Assembly (NCBI GenBank): GCA_035500095.1
Contig: DATJXN010000132.1
Coordinates: forward strand, 1-34,370
Origin: Candidatus Binataceae bacterium
GTDB taxonomy: Bacteria; Desulfobacterota; Binatia; Binatales; Binataceae
Length of the DNA stretch: 34,370 bases
Direction of reading: 5' to 3'
In this document: piece by piece, positions 16,341 through 27,661 of the stretch
Position numbering within the stretch: position 1 is the first letter of the stretch
Layout: the number at the start of each line of letters is the position of its first letter
Notes under the pieces: generated by a model
What the model saw: the letters and a program-made list of their open reading frames with translations, nothing else
The model's database searches: none
Told to the model about the DNA's origin: nothing
Program-made: the position numbers and the translations under genes

Positions 16341-17009
16341 GTGAGCGCTGCTATAGTGGGCGATGTGACCACACAGCGGCGGGTACTTATCCATGTTCCG
16401 ATAATCCATACGCAGATCGACATGGGTACGCTTGGCGATCGTATCAAGCGCGAGCTTGCGCAGAGATTCGGCGAGCAATGGTGGCAAAGCAAGGCTACTC
16501 TCGTCGAGCGCGCGTGGGATGATATCGAGGCTGCCCCTATCAATCCCGATATTCCCTACGAGCGAGTCCGCGTGTATCAGGATTGATTGCCGGTATGCGG
16601 ACGCGAATTGGATATCGTCAAGGAGTTGGCCGCAGCGGGTAGCCGCAATCACCGGCTGCTCCTCGAGATGGCGCGCCGCGGCGCGACTGTCATGGGTACC
16701 GAATCCAGCGAGCTGTTAGTCGAGGAATACGGCCGGGTTCGGCGTCTGCTCGCAAATAGCGAGTCGCCGGGGAAGGACCAGAACGTCAAGGCGTCGAGTG
16801 CTGCCTTGATTCAAAAGCGTGATCAGTTCGTAGCGCGGCGGATAGGCACTACACTCGCCCGCGGTGAGCTCGGGGTGCTGTTTCTCGGAATGCTGCACTC
16901 AGTCGCCGCGTTCCTGCCAGCCGACATACGCTTATTGAGATTGGCGCCTTTCGCCAATAACCGCGACGTACTCCTCCGAGCTCTGCACTTGGCCGGAACG
17001 CAGAGTTGA
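16341..17009 (+). pseudogene. Conserved protein of unknown function, in-frame TGA at codon 82
   Basis: A single frame reads from GTG 16341 to 17009 except for TGA at 16584-16586. Before it: RVLIHVPIIHTQIDMGTLGD to ERVRVYQD; after it: LPVCGRELDIVKELAAAGS, GATVMGTESSELLVEEY and GELGVLFLGMLHSVAAFLP. By memory of this uncharacterised family, a Gly (YQDGLPVCG) normally stands at the TGA, so GGA to TGA is one substitution. TGA is the normal stop elsewhere in the window (several ATGA overlaps), so recoding is not general. No selenocysteine hairpin was recognised. The start is uncertain because there is no good ribosome site. It is 21 bases after the third gvpF/L, so probably the last gene of the cluster. 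Confidence 0.65.
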
Positions 17010-17104
17010 TCCCTCACTTGTATATAGTTCCGTTGCGCTTCCAGCTGATGAGGCGAAGCGTTCTCTGAAGTTTCGGACCGTCGGCCGCCGGGGCCGATGC
17101 GGTA

Positions 17105-17132
17105 AAAATTACCACTATTCATCGGTAATTTT
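17105..17132. promoter_or_regulatory. AT-rich inverted repeat AAAATTACC-N10-GGTAATTTT
   Basis: Perfect 9-base arms (17105-17113, 17124-17132) with a 10-base loop, about 95 bases after the last gas vesicle cluster gene and 130 bases before the next gene. The first arm is also part of GGTAAAAATTACC. It could be an operator or a weak terminator; the stem is too AT-rich for a strong terminator. The region 17010-17264 holds no gene. Confidence 0.35.
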
Positions 17133-17219
17133 GGAGCCTTAAGGAAAGATTCGAGGCGATATCTTAAGCTTTATTGGTCATTCCGATTGGCACTAGCCGT
17201 GCTCTATCTGACTCAGTTT

Positions 17220-17246
17220 CGCGCCGCGCTGCTGCTGCGGCGCGGC
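17220..17246 (+). repeat. GC-rich hairpin just upstream of the lipoprotein ribosome site
   Basis: CGCGCCGC and GCGGCGCG form an 8-base perfect stem around a GCTGCTGCT loop, ending about 10 bases before the AGGAGGG ribosome site of the following gene. It could attenuate or stabilise that mRNA. Confidence 0.35.
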
Positions 17247-17264
17247 TAGCAGGAGGGTGCCAGA

Positions 17265-17633
17265 ATGCTGAAATCTTCGAAGTGGTCGAATCGAGCCGCT
17301 ATCGCTGTGGGCGCGATAGCGCTTATTGGGGCGCTGGTGCTGGCTGGATGCTCGGGAGAGCCGTTGTCGACTCGCGAAAAAGGCACGATAGGTGGCGGCG
17401 TGCTGGGCGCGGGCACGGGTGCGATTATCGGGGCCGCGGTAGGCGCTCCGGGTGCGGGTGCGGCGATCGGCGGCGCGCTTGGCGCAGGCACCGGCTACGT
17501 CGTCGGCAACGCGCTGCAAAACCAGGAAGTAACCTCGCGCGCGCAGCAGGGCGAGATTGAAGGCCAGCAGCGCGAGATCCAGAGCCAGCGGCGTCAGATT
17601 CAGCAACTCCAGAGCGAACAGACGACCGAGTGA
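17265..17633 (+). CDS. Glycine-zipper lipoprotein with C-terminal coiled coil
   Basis: 122 residues. The signal peptide runs from MLKSSKWSNRAAIAV through a hydrophobic core to the lipobox VLAGC, so Cys29 would be lipidated. Residues ~40-80 are a Gly/Ala-rich zipper (GGGVLGAGTGAIIGAAVGA, then a repeat), and 85-120 form a Gln/Glu/Arg-rich coiled coil (QREIQSQRRQIQQLQSEQ). Glycine-zipper lipoproteins are envelope proteins inserting a helical hairpin in a membrane; the specific role is unknown. ATG 17265 has AGGAGGG 7 bases upstream. It lies outside the gas vesicle cluster proper but on the same strand. Confidence 0.85.
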   Translation: MLKSSKWSNRAAIAVGAIALIGALVLAGCSGEPLSTREKGTIGGGVLGAGTGAIIGAAVGAPGAGAAIGGALGAGTGYVVGNALQNQEVTSRAQQGEIEGQQREIQSQRRQIQQLQSEQTTE

Positions 17634-17712
17634 CCGAGACGGCGGCTTTCGTCGTCCCAAGCAGACAGGGCGAGAAAATTCGAGTCCGGGGCGGCTCAGC
17701 GATTCTCAATGC

Positions 17713-18543
17713 TCATGAACGGCCGCGGCCGCCGGCTCGGACCGCTACGTGAGCGGCGGCGTGAGCCGCAGGATGGACCGCGACATGCGGATGCGCGAGC
17801 GTTCCTGGTTGTGCAAGCGCCCGATGCTCGGGACCTCGCACCTGTGCAGCGTGCGTAACGTGCAGATGCTGCGCCCGCGGCCGGCCGGTTCCGGCGCTGG
17901 CGACCGAGCGCGTGCGCGATCCCGCGGCGGTTGCGGTCTCGCCACTATGCGGCGACTCGACATGGTCCTCGACGCGCACCCAATTGTCGTCAGGACCCCC
18001 GTCGGAATAAGAGGCGTGCGGCGTCTTTGCGGCGCTGGCGATCCTCTGGTTGTTCGTCCCCCGGTTGTTCGCATTGACGTCCGGTTTCTGCTTCCACGCG
18101 TGATGGTGCCGATTGGGGACGATCAGCCGGTTGGCGGTCAGCGCGTAGCCGTAGTTGCCATACGGGCCGTGGTTGCTACCGCACCATCCGGAGCCGTACG
18201 GATACGGCAACTGCTGGCCGGCCGGAAACCATGCATTGGTTCCGCCGGCGTTCCACCATGCAGTGCCATGACCTCCCGGCTGTGACAGTCCGCCGCACGA
18301 CCTCATTCCGAATCCGTATCCGTACCCTCCGGCCAGGTAGCCGAACGTAAGTCCGTCGCTTTCCAGCCACCAGTTGGTATCGCCAAGCATCCGGGCCTGG
18401 CCGTTGTCGGCGGTAGCCTCGCCCTGCTCCTGATCGGCCGCGAGAGGTTGCGGGGAGATGTCCTCGGGGTTTTGCGCGCGCAGGGGCATTTTCAGGACCA
18501 GCAGAAATCCCGCAACGGCGGCCAGAATCTTCAATTTGCCCAT
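17713..18543 (-). CDS. Secreted Gly/His/Ala-rich protein of unknown function
   Basis: 276 residues with a cleavable signal peptide (MGKLKILAAVAGFLLVLKM, cut expected near LRA-QN). The mature part begins acidic and Gln-rich, then shows a Gly/Tyr/Trp-rich section (GYLAGGYGYGFGMRSCGG, then WWNAG and PYPYGSGWCG) and a C-terminal half rich in His, Ala and Arg. Low-complexity Gly/Tyr and His tracts suggest an extracellular or surface protein, possibly metal-binding, but no family fits. ATG 18543 has GCAGGAGT just upstream; the in-frame extension to 18798 is Arg/Pro-rich and unlikely. Check whether the C-terminal third is in the right frame, because its composition shifts sharply. Confidence 0.6.
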   Translation of the reverse strand: MGKLKILAAVAGFLLVLKMPLRAQNPEDISPQPLAADQEQGEATADNGQARMLGDTNWWLESDGLTFGYLAGGYGYGFGMRSCGGLSQPGGHGTAWWNAGGTNAWFPAGQQLPYPYGSGWCGSNHGPYGNYGYALTANRLIVPNRHHHAWKQKPDVNANNRGTNNQRIASAAKTPHASYSDGGPDDNWVRVEDHVESPHSGETATAAGSRTRSVASAGTGRPRAQHLHVTHAAQVRGPEHRALAQPGTLAHPHVAVHPAAHAAAHVAVRAGGRGRS

Positions 18544-18674
18544 CGACGACTCCTGCGACCCCGGATGACGCTCACACCCCTCTTTGACGTTTCTCACCCT
18601 CCTAACGTTTACCTCGCGGCCCCAAAAATGGACAGCCGGCGCGCGGGCCGGACGATGATTCGAGCGTGGCCGGT

Positions 18675-19658
18675 TTATCGTCGGACGCGCGGCAGGACCT
18701 CGTGCGCCAGGCGGCGTATGGTCTCGAGGCTCCCGGCGTTGAGGAGAAATTGCCCGACGCCCCATTGTGCGGCGCGGCGATTGAGTTCCTCGGCGCACTG
18801 CTCGGGCGTGCCGATAAGAAAGAGCGCCGAGCGCGGCGCGTCATCGGCCCGGATGCCGAACATTTTGCCGACCTCGCGCGCGCTGGCCTTGGCTGCGGCG
18901 GCCGAATCCGCGAGCATCACGGCGAAGATCGCGTTGCTGATAGTGATTGCCTTGGGGTCGCGCCCGAGACGCGCCGCCTCGGCGCGAACGAATCCGGCCC
19001 GTTCCTTGAAGACCGCATCGTTGACCTTGCTCATGGCCTCGAGCGTCAGCTTGCCCGGCCTGCCCGTGTCGACGGCGATATTGGCGATGTCGGCATGCTT
19101 GGCCATCACGCGCAGCGCACCGTGGCCGCTGCCGCCGATCAGGATCGGTGGATGAGGCCGCTGCAGGGGTTTGGGCCATAGGATCGCATCGCTTAGCCGA
19201 TAGAATTCGCCTGAGAAGGTCGTGCGCTCCTGCGTCCACAGCGACTTCATGCAGGTGAGCGCCTCGTCGAGCATCCGCAGGCGCGCGCCAACATCGGGAA
19301 AGCCGATTCCGGTCATCCGGAATTCGGTCTCCATCCATCCCGCGCCGAGGCCGGCGACCGCGCGTCCGCCGCTTAAATGGTCGAGCGACATCAGCGCCTG
19401 CGCCGTCACCGCGGGATGCCGGAACAGGTTGCATAGCACCAGGTGTCCGATTCGAATCTTGCGGGTCGCCTCGGCGGCGGCTGCGGCGAGCATGATCGCG
19501 TCGTGGGCGAGCGTGTGAGGGTTGTATTCACCGCCGGGCCCTTCGTGGACGAAGTGGTCGGGGAATACCACCAGGTCGAAGCCCATTTGCTCGGCGTTGC
19601 GCGCAGATTCGCGCACGGCTGCGAAATCGATTTGCGACAGAAACAGGCCGAATTCCAT
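18675..19658 (-). CDS. LLM class (luciferase-like) F420-dependent oxidoreductase
   Basis: 327 residues, a TIM-barrel flavin/F420 oxidoreductase. Motifs are MEFGLFLSQIDF at the N-terminus, FDLVVFPDHFVHEGPGG, SGGRAVAGLGAGWMETEF and HPPILIGGSGHGALRVMAKHAD, typical of this family. It would oxidise a small organic substrate using F420 or FMN; the substrate is unknown. AAGGAG lies 7 bases before the ATG. It is downstream of a GT87-like gene on the same strand with a 109-base gap, and the secreted protein gene follows it. Confidence 0.88.
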   Translation of the reverse strand: MEFGLFLSQIDFAAVRESARNAEQMGFDLVVFPDHFVHEGPGGEYNPHTLAHDAIMLAAAAAEATRKIRIGHLVLCNLFRHPAVTAQALMSLDHLSGGRAVAGLGAGWMETEFRMTGIGFPDVGARLRMLDEALTCMKSLWTQERTTFSGEFYRLSDAILWPKPLQRPHPPILIGGSGHGALRVMAKHADIANIAVDTGRPGKLTLEAMSKVNDAVFKERAGFVRAEAARLGRDPKAITISNAIFAVMLADSAAAAKASAREVGKMFGIRADDAPRSALFLIGTPEQCAEELNRRAAQWGVGQFLLNAGSLETIRRLAHEVLPRVRR

Positions 19659-19767
19659 TCAATGCTCCTTGGTGTGGACGTAAAGCACGCGAGCTTAGCA
19701 TATCTGCGCTCGCGACGGCGCCGGTGCGGCGGGGCCGCGCGTAATTTGACCGAGCCGCGATTCACGC

Positions 19768-20946
19768 TCAGGAGGGCGCCGCGCGATCGCGCACCAGCCA
19801 CCAGGCCGAGAGATAAACGAGCACCAGCACCGCGACGCCGTATTCGGCGAGAATCGCTGCAGCGCCGCTTTGCGGTAAAATCAGCGTCAGCGGATGGATC
19901 GCAAAAACGAGCACGCACGCGGCGAGCATCGCCAGTTTCGCGCGGCGGCTCACGCGCCCAGCAGCGGCAGCGGCCGCAAGCGCGACGACGGGGATTATCA
20001 GCAGCACCAGGTAGTGTTCCCACACGATCGGCGACGCGGCGACCATCGCCGCGACCCAGAGCCCGAAGCACCCGCCGCCGCTATCGTCGCCGCCGAGCGT
20101 CGCGGCATAGGTCGCGAGCAACAGCGATACCTGGAAGCCCGCGACCAGGATCGCGCGGCCCGCCGCGGCGCCGGCAGCGCTGAACACTTGGCCGCAGATG
20201 CGGGCGATAAGACCTGCGACGGCCATGTTCTCGACGCCGGGTGCCGCTCCGGCCTGGCTTTTGAGGAATTCGGTCCATTCCTTGAGCCCGGTCGCGGAAA
20301 TCATCGCCATTTCTCCCAAGACCAAGCCGCAGAGCGTCCAGCCGACCGCCTTCCATCGGCGCTGCGTGAGCATGTATCCGATAATCACCGCGGGAAAGGC
20401 CTTGAACAGAATCGCAGCGGCCAGAGCGAGGCCGGCCAGTTCGTCGCGCCGGCGCCAGAGACAGCGCATCACGAGGACTAACAGCAGAAGAATCAGGAAT
20501 TGAGATTGGCCGTACCAGAGATGAGTCGTCACCGGCGGTGAGAGCAGGATCAGCGCGACGACTGCGGGAGCCGCGCTGCCAATCCGAATGCGATCGAACA
20601 GCAGCGCGAGCGCGAATGCTATCGCGCTTAGCGCCATCCAGATCCAGTACGCGGCGTGGATCGGGAGATAACCGAGCAGTCCGAAGACAGAAAGCGCCGG
20701 GGGAGGGTAGACTGCTTGACGGTTCGGGACCTCGAGCCCGAGGCTCAGGCCCTGCCCGTAAAGGTCCGCGGCGTAGGGATCGAGCCCGCGGCGGACCGCG
20801 ACGGCCCAGTCATAGTAGATGCTGAAATCGTAGCGGGTGGCGCGCCCCGGAAGCGCTCGCAGCAGGACGGCGTAGCGAATCGCTACGGTCGTAAAGAGCG
20901 CGGCGTTGAGCAGCGAGCTTTTGTATGAGCGCGCCGGCAGTTGCAT
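19768..20946 (-). CDS. Polytopic membrane glycosyltransferase, GT87/DUF2029 type
   Basis: 392 residues with about ten hydrophobic segments. The first luminal loop carries DFSIYYDWA followed by YPPPALSVFG, the hallmark Asp and Tyr-Pro-Pro positions of GT87-like polyprenyl-phosphate-sugar transferases (mannosyltransferases of the arabinofuranan/PIM type). It would add a sugar from a lipid-linked donor on the outer face of the inner membrane. It lies 118 bases after nadE on the same strand. A hairpin (21030-21046) sits in the gap but lacks a T-tract. The acceptor is unknown. Confidence 0.8.
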   Translation of the reverse strand: MQLPARSYKSSLLNAALFTTVAIRYAVLLRALPGRATRYDFSIYYDWAVAVRRGLDPYAADLYGQGLSLGLEVPNRQAVYPPPALSVFGLLGYLPIHAAYWIWMALSAIAFALALLFDRIRIGSAAPAVVALILLSPPVTTHLWYGQSQFLILLLLVLVMRCLWRRRDELAGLALAAAILFKAFPAVIIGYMLTQRRWKAVGWTLCGLVLGEMAMISATGLKEWTEFLKSQAGAAPGVENMAVAGLIARICGQVFSAAGAAAGRAILVAGFQVSLLLATYAATLGGDDSGGGCFGLWVAAMVAASPIVWEHYLVLLIIPVVALAAAAAAGRVSRRAKLAMLAACVLVFAIHPLTLILPQSGAAAILAEYGVAVLVLVYLSAWWLVRDRAAPS

Positions 20947-21064
20947 CCTGATGAACGAGCGTTAGCGCGAAGCCTCGTCCGGTTGAACCGGGATTGCCCC
21001 GCCTGAGTGTCGTGGCGCGTTACGAGTAGCGAAAAGGCGCTTTTCGCGGTCGCGGTCAGGGGCG

Positions 21065-23134
<2,070 letters not shown>

Positions 23135-23330
23135 GTCTCCTCCTCGCAGAGACTTAGTGTACATCGGACACTTAGTAAAAAGAACCAGACCGCTGCAATG
23201 CTTTAGACCAGTGTTGGCTAAACGACGGCCAATTCTCTGCGATAAATCGCCGCGATTTGTTGGATTCGCTATGGCAAGCCCGGATAGAATCCGGATGAAA
23301 CCGAATCGATCGGGGCCGGTCCGGTTCGGT

Positions 23331-24002
23331 ATGCGGGGAACGGGAGTGACCTTGCGGCGGGGCCTGCTGCCGAGGCGAATATTGTGGTTGACCTGCGCGG
23401 CGCTGTGGCTCGGTGGATGTTCGGCCTATGACGCGTCGCGCGTTGCGCCAGCTCCCGCACCTGCGGTCGAACATGCGCCGGCGCCGATCTCTTCGGCGCA
23501 GGGCCGCGTCACGCTCGCTTCGTGGTATGGGCCCGGCTTCATCGGCCAGCGGACGGCGAGCGGCGAAGTTTACCATCGCGACGATTTGACGGCTGCGTCG
23601 CGCAGCCTCCCTCTCGGCACTCGCGTACAGGTCACGAATCTCGACACGGGCCGCGCCGTGGTGGTGCGAATCAACGACCGCGGTCCGTACGTACGCGGCC
23701 GCGGCATCGATCTCTCAGAGCGCGCGGCCAAGCAGATTGGGCTAAACCACAGCGGCGTCGCGCGCGTGTCCGTTGCAAGGCTCGACGCGACCGCGTCGGC
23801 CTCATCGACGGTGGCGCCACCGGAACCGTGGAGGGGCAGGGCGACGCTAAGCCGCTACGCGCCGCGCCGATACCGCCGCGTCCGCCGCAACAGCCATCGC
23901 TACCAGTACGCGTCGGTCTCGACCTATCATTCGACCTACCAGTCCTCGCATCGGATGGTCGCCAACCCGGTCGGCGACTGGCTGCTCGAGATGGTGCGCT
24001 GA
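23331..24002 (+). CDS. rlpA: RlpA-like septal ring lipoprotein (double-psi beta-barrel)
   Basis: Likely a lytic transglycosylase acting on denuded peptidoglycan at the septum. 223 residues: a lipobox LGGC (about residue 30), then a Pro/Ala linker, then the DPBB domain with ASWYGPGFIGQRTASGEVY, LPLGTRVQVTNLDTGRAVVV and INDRGPYVRGRGIDLSERAA, the invariant RlpA motif RxNDRGPY-type. No C-terminal SPOR domain is present; the last 70 residues are Arg/Tyr/Ser-rich. ATG 23331 is selected between candidates (23271, 23295, GTG 23346), none with an ideal ribosome site. It diverges from nadE. The region between holds ACTTAGT direct repeats (23152-23158, 23170-23176). Confidence 0.87.
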   Translation: MRGTGVTLRRGLLPRRILWLTCAALWLGGCSAYDASRVAPAPAPAVEHAPAPISSAQGRVTLASWYGPGFIGQRTASGEVYHRDDLTAASRSLPLGTRVQVTNLDTGRAVVVRINDRGPYVRGRGIDLSERAAKQIGLNHSGVARVSVARLDATASASSTVAPPEPWRGRATLSRYAPRRYRRVRRNSHRYQYASVSTYHSTYQSSHRMVANPVGDWLLEMVR

Positions 24003-24025
24003 TTTGCGCGAACGCGCTGCTTGGC

Positions 24026-24436
24026 TTACGTGAAGTGGCGCTCGATGTAGGCGAGCGAGCTTTCGAGGTCGGGCAGGATCTTGGTGCAGAACCGCACCAT
24101 CCATGGCGAACAGTCCTTGAAGCTCAGGGGGCTGAACGCGATTACGAACTTGCCGAGGTCGTAACTCGCGTAGAAGACCTCCATCGCGGTGCCGAGCGAG
24201 GGCTTGCAGTAATTGACCAGCAGCAGGTCGGCGTCGCGGACGTCCTGAAGATCGAACTCGACGATCTCGTTGGATGAATCTATCTCGTTGTCGCGGAAGT
24301 TGCGGCGCATCGGATCGAGCAGGATAAAACGGCCGGCCAGACGCTCCTTGGCGCGCGTGCGCCAATCTTTGGCCGCATGCACGTCGGCGTCCATAATCGG
24401 TCCACAGAGATAGATTTTCCTCACTCCGTCGGGCAT
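24026..24436 (-). CDS. Nucleoside 2-deoxyribosyltransferase-like protein
   Basis: 136 residues. KIYLCGPIMD near the N-terminus, then VEFDLQDVRDADLLLVNYCKPSLGTAMEV, which fits the nucleoside deoxyribosyltransferase (PF05014-like) pattern of a GPI strand, an AD-LLV strand and an active-site S-x-GTAMEV. Enzymes of this type move deoxyribose between bases or hydrolyse nucleoside monophosphates in salvage; which one cannot be told. It converges on rlpA by 23 bases. The 254 bases to lptB hold no gene that I can support. Confidence 0.75.
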   Translation of the reverse strand: MPDGVRKIYLCGPIMDADVHAAKDWRTRAKERLAGRFILLDPMRRNFRDNEIDSSNEIVEFDLQDVRDADLLLVNYCKPSLGTAMEVFYASYDLGKFVIAFSPLSFKDCSPWMVRFCTKILPDLESSLAYIERHFT

Positions 24437-24690
24437 ACGCAGGCAAACTTAGCACAGCGCCCGCCGGTGCGCCGCATAGCGCAAGCGGCATCATCAAGGC
24501 GGAGGGTCGAGGAAGACCATCCGGTCAAATCCGTCGAGTAAAACCAGCGGAGAGAACGGCCAGACTGAAACCGTCCGTGTGCGCCGACGTAATAGCCGGC
24601 AAACGCGGCGAAATTGCGTTTGGGTTTCTTCAATCGGAACCGGAAACGGGATAAGTTTCTGGGAGCGGCGGCCTCCTTGGGCGCCCAGCA

Positions 24691-25485
<795 letters not shown>

Positions 25486-25552
25486 TTCGAATTAGGCTGC
25501 GGCCGCGCGGCAGGTGATGCGGCGCGGGCGCGGCGATGCTATCCTTAAGCGT

Positions 25553-26170
25553 ATGAGCAGCCTTTTGGTTCCAATGGTGGTCGAGCAGACCGGCCGCGGC
25601 GAGCGCGCCTATGATATTTTTTCACGCTTGCTGAAGGACCGGATAGTTTTCCTCGGCGGTCCGATCCATGACGAGACCGCCAACCTGGTCACGGCGCAGC
25701 TCCTGTTTCTAGAATCCGAGGATCCCGAGCGCGAGATCAACATGTACATCAATTCACCTGGCGGGTCGGTCACGGCAGGCCTGGCGATTTACGACACGAT
25801 GCAGTTCGTCAAACCGCCGGTGTCAACCCTGTGCGTGGGACAGGCGGCGAGCATGGGCGCGGTGCTGCTGGCGGCGGGCGCCAAGGGACGGCGCTACGCG
25901 CTGCCGCACTCGCGGATCATGATTCACCAGCTCTCGGGCGGCTTCGAGGGCCAGGCCACCGATATCGAAATCCAGGCGCGCGAGGCGCTGCGGCTGCGCG
26001 AGATCCTGAACAACATCCTGACCAACCATACCGGCCAGGGCCTGAAGCGCATAGAAAAGGACACCGACCGCGATTTCTTCATGCATGCGACGCAGGCGGT
26101 CGAATACGGGATCATCGACGAGGTTATCGCCAACCGCCCGGGCAAGGTCGGCGGCGAACCGATCAAGTAA
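25553..26170 (+). CDS. clpP: ATP-dependent Clp protease proteolytic subunit
   Basis: 205 residues. The serine protease barrel of ClpAP/ClpXP has its catalytic triad visible: Ser100 in [11 protein letters not shown], His125 in MIHQ and Asp174 in TDRDFF, the same spacing as in Escherichia coli Clp[18 protein letters not shown] also matches. ATG 25553 gives the normal propeptide length; the 13-residue extension to 25514 is Arg-rich and not needed. It is 67 bases downstream of lptB with no clpX or tig next to it, although clpP usually lies between tig and clpX. It is followed by a terminator-like repeat. Confidence 0.95.
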   Translation: MSSLLVPMVVEQTGRGERAYDIFSRLLKDRIVFLGGPIHDETANLVTAQLLFLESEDPEREINMYINSPGGSVTAGLAIYDTMQFVKPPVSTLCVGQAASMGAVLLAAGAKGRRYALPHSRIMIHQLSGGFEGQATDIEIQAREALRLREILNNILTNHTGQGLKRIEKDTDRDFFMHATQAVEYGIIDEVIANRPGKVGGEPIK

Positions 26171-26203
26171 CCTCACCTTTCCTGCCTTCCCTTCCCCCCG
26201 ACG

Positions 26204-26224
26204 CCTCTCCCCTGAAGGGAGAGG
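26204..26224. terminator. Hairpin between clpP and the convergent LLM gene
   Basis: CCTCTCCC (26204-26211) and GGGAGAGG (26217-26224) form an 8-base stem around CTGAA, followed by TTCTTC on the plus strand. It lies between two convergent genes, so it could end both transcripts. The T-tract is poor. Confidence 0.5.
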
Positions 26225-26249
26225 TTCTTCAGCGAGCTTCCGGGCGAGA

Positions 26250-27551
26250 CTACTGTCCTCCGCCCGCCGCGGCCACCGACGGCTCCGCCGGATACTCCGC
26301 CAGCTCGTCGAGCGCGGGTTTGATCTCCTTCATGAAGATGTGCAACTGGCGCAGCACCTCTTCCTTCGGCATCTGTGCGTAATGATAAATCAGGGTCAGG
26401 TACTCGGAGGGGAAGCGCTTGTACTCCTCGACGAGCTTGGCACGGACGCTGTCGATCGTGCCCGGCACCCATAGTCCGAACTTGGTGGTCGCCTTGACCA
26501 CGTCACTCATCTCGACCTTGTGCCGGCCCATCGCCGCATAGAAATTGCGGAAGATGTCCGAGTCGTACTTCATGATCGACTCGTGCGCCTTCTCCATCGT
26601 GTCGCCGATATGCGGCATCCGGACCAGCGCCTGGTTCTGCCCAAGCGCCATCGGGCGGCCGATGCGGTTGGTCTCCTTGACGTAGGCGTTGCCCAGGGTG
26701 AGCGCGGTGTCGAGCGAGGTGAAATAGAGCGGGATAAAGCCGCGCCTCGCCGCGTACTCGGCGCTCTCGGGCGAGCCCGCGGTGGCGACGAAAACCGGCG
26801 GATGGGGCCGCGTGTAGGGCGACGGCACCACGCATACGCGCCGCGTGTTACCCTCGGCGTCAACCTCGCCGTGCGCGCCCAGGCGCGCAGTCACGCCGAT
26901 CTTGCCGAGCGGCCAATCGTCCACGCCGCGCTCATACGGGAAGGGAATCTGCCAAGCCGAACCCTTGTACTCGATGCTCTCCTCGGTCCACGCCTTCACG
27001 ACGATGTCGATCTCTTCCTCGAAGATGCGGCGATTGATGTCGTCGTCGTCCACGTCCTTCTTGGCTACATCCTTGCCGAACAGACGCGCCGGATCGACCT
27101 TGGCGGCGGACGGCGAGGTGGTCGCGCGGGTGCCGAGATGCTGTCCGATGACGTTGGTCCATCGCGACTGGTAGCCGCGCGCGAAACCGACGAAGAAGCG
27201 CCCATTGGAGAGATGGTCGAGGATCGCGGTCTCCTCGGCGACGCGCAGCGGATGCTGCGTGCTCATCACGTAACCCATCTGGCCGACGCGGATTTTCTTG
27301 GTGATCGCGGCCCAGTAGGCGTTGAGCACGCCCGGGTTGGGCCCGACCTCGTAGCCTTCCGACCAGAAGTGATGCTCGATCGTGGCCGCGCCCCACAGCC
27401 CCATTTCGTCGGCGGCCTTGATGATGTCATGCCATCCGAGCAGCGTTTCGTGGTAGCGTTCGCGATGGCGCCCGATCGGGCGCAGCGCGGCGCGCTCCTC
27501 TTCGCTGGCTGCGGGAATCACGGGATAGAGCTGAAGTATTATTTTGACCAT
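26250..27551 (-). CDS. LLM class (luciferase-like) monooxygenase, long form
   Basis: 433 residues, a TIM-barrel flavin oxidoreductase. Recognisable are IKAADEMGLWGAATIEHHFWSEG at the N-terminal strand, HLSNGRFFVGFARGY and HPPVFVATAGSPESAEYAARRG. At residues ~130-165 there is a Lys/Asp-rich insertion (KKDVDDDD) and the C-terminus has an extra helical region, giving ~100 residues more than the other two LLM proteins. Substrate unknown. AAGGAAG precedes the ATG. It is the last gene of the minus-strand group LLM - UspA - copper protein - LLM. Confidence 0.87.
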   Translation of the reverse strand: MVKIILQLYPVIPAASEEERAALRPIGRHRERYHETLLGWHDIIKAADEMGLWGAATIEHHFWSEGYEVGPNPGVLNAYWAAITKKIRVGQMGYVMSTQHPLRVAEETAILDHLSNGRFFVGFARGYQSRWTNVIGQHLGTRATTSPSAAKVDPARLFGKDVAKKDVDDDDINRRIFEEEIDIVVKAWTEESIEYKGSAWQIPFPYERGVDDWPLGKIGVTARLGAHGEVDAEGNTRRVCVVPSPYTRPHPPVFVATAGSPESAEYAARRGFIPLYFTSLDTALTLGNAYVKETNRIGRPMALGQNQALVRMPHIGDTMEKAHESIMKYDSDIFRNFYAAMGRHKVEMSDVVKATTKFGLWVPGTIDSVRAKLVEEYKRFPSEYLTLIYHYAQMPKEEVLRQLHIFMKEIKPALDELAEYPAEPSVAAAGGGQ

Positions 27552-27661
27552 GTCTTCCTTGCAGGTCGGCGCCGGATGTTGCCGCTTACCACGGTCGTTA
27601 GCATGCGGCGTGCGCGGGCGGCAAGTGCCGCCGTGGACGGACCGGCGGGTGGCAAGTGGCG

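Noticed and set aside
16584..16586. Selenocysteine at the in-frame TGA
   Set aside because: No convincing stem-loop just downstream, and homologues as I recall them have Gly rather than Cys here. Kept only as a possibility in the finding.
9099..17640. A prophage
   Set aside because: No capsid, portal, terminase or tail genes are present. Only one integrase remnant is seen, so an integrative element or island is more likely.
21030..21046. Rho-independent terminator between nadE and the GT87-like gene
   Set aside because: The arms CGAAAAG/CTTTTCG form a stem, but no T-tract follows on either strand.
23152..23176. NAD-linked repressor site at the ACTTAGT repeats upstream of nadE
   Set aside because: They are direct repeats, not the palindromes expected for known NAD regulators, and no regulator gene is adjacent.
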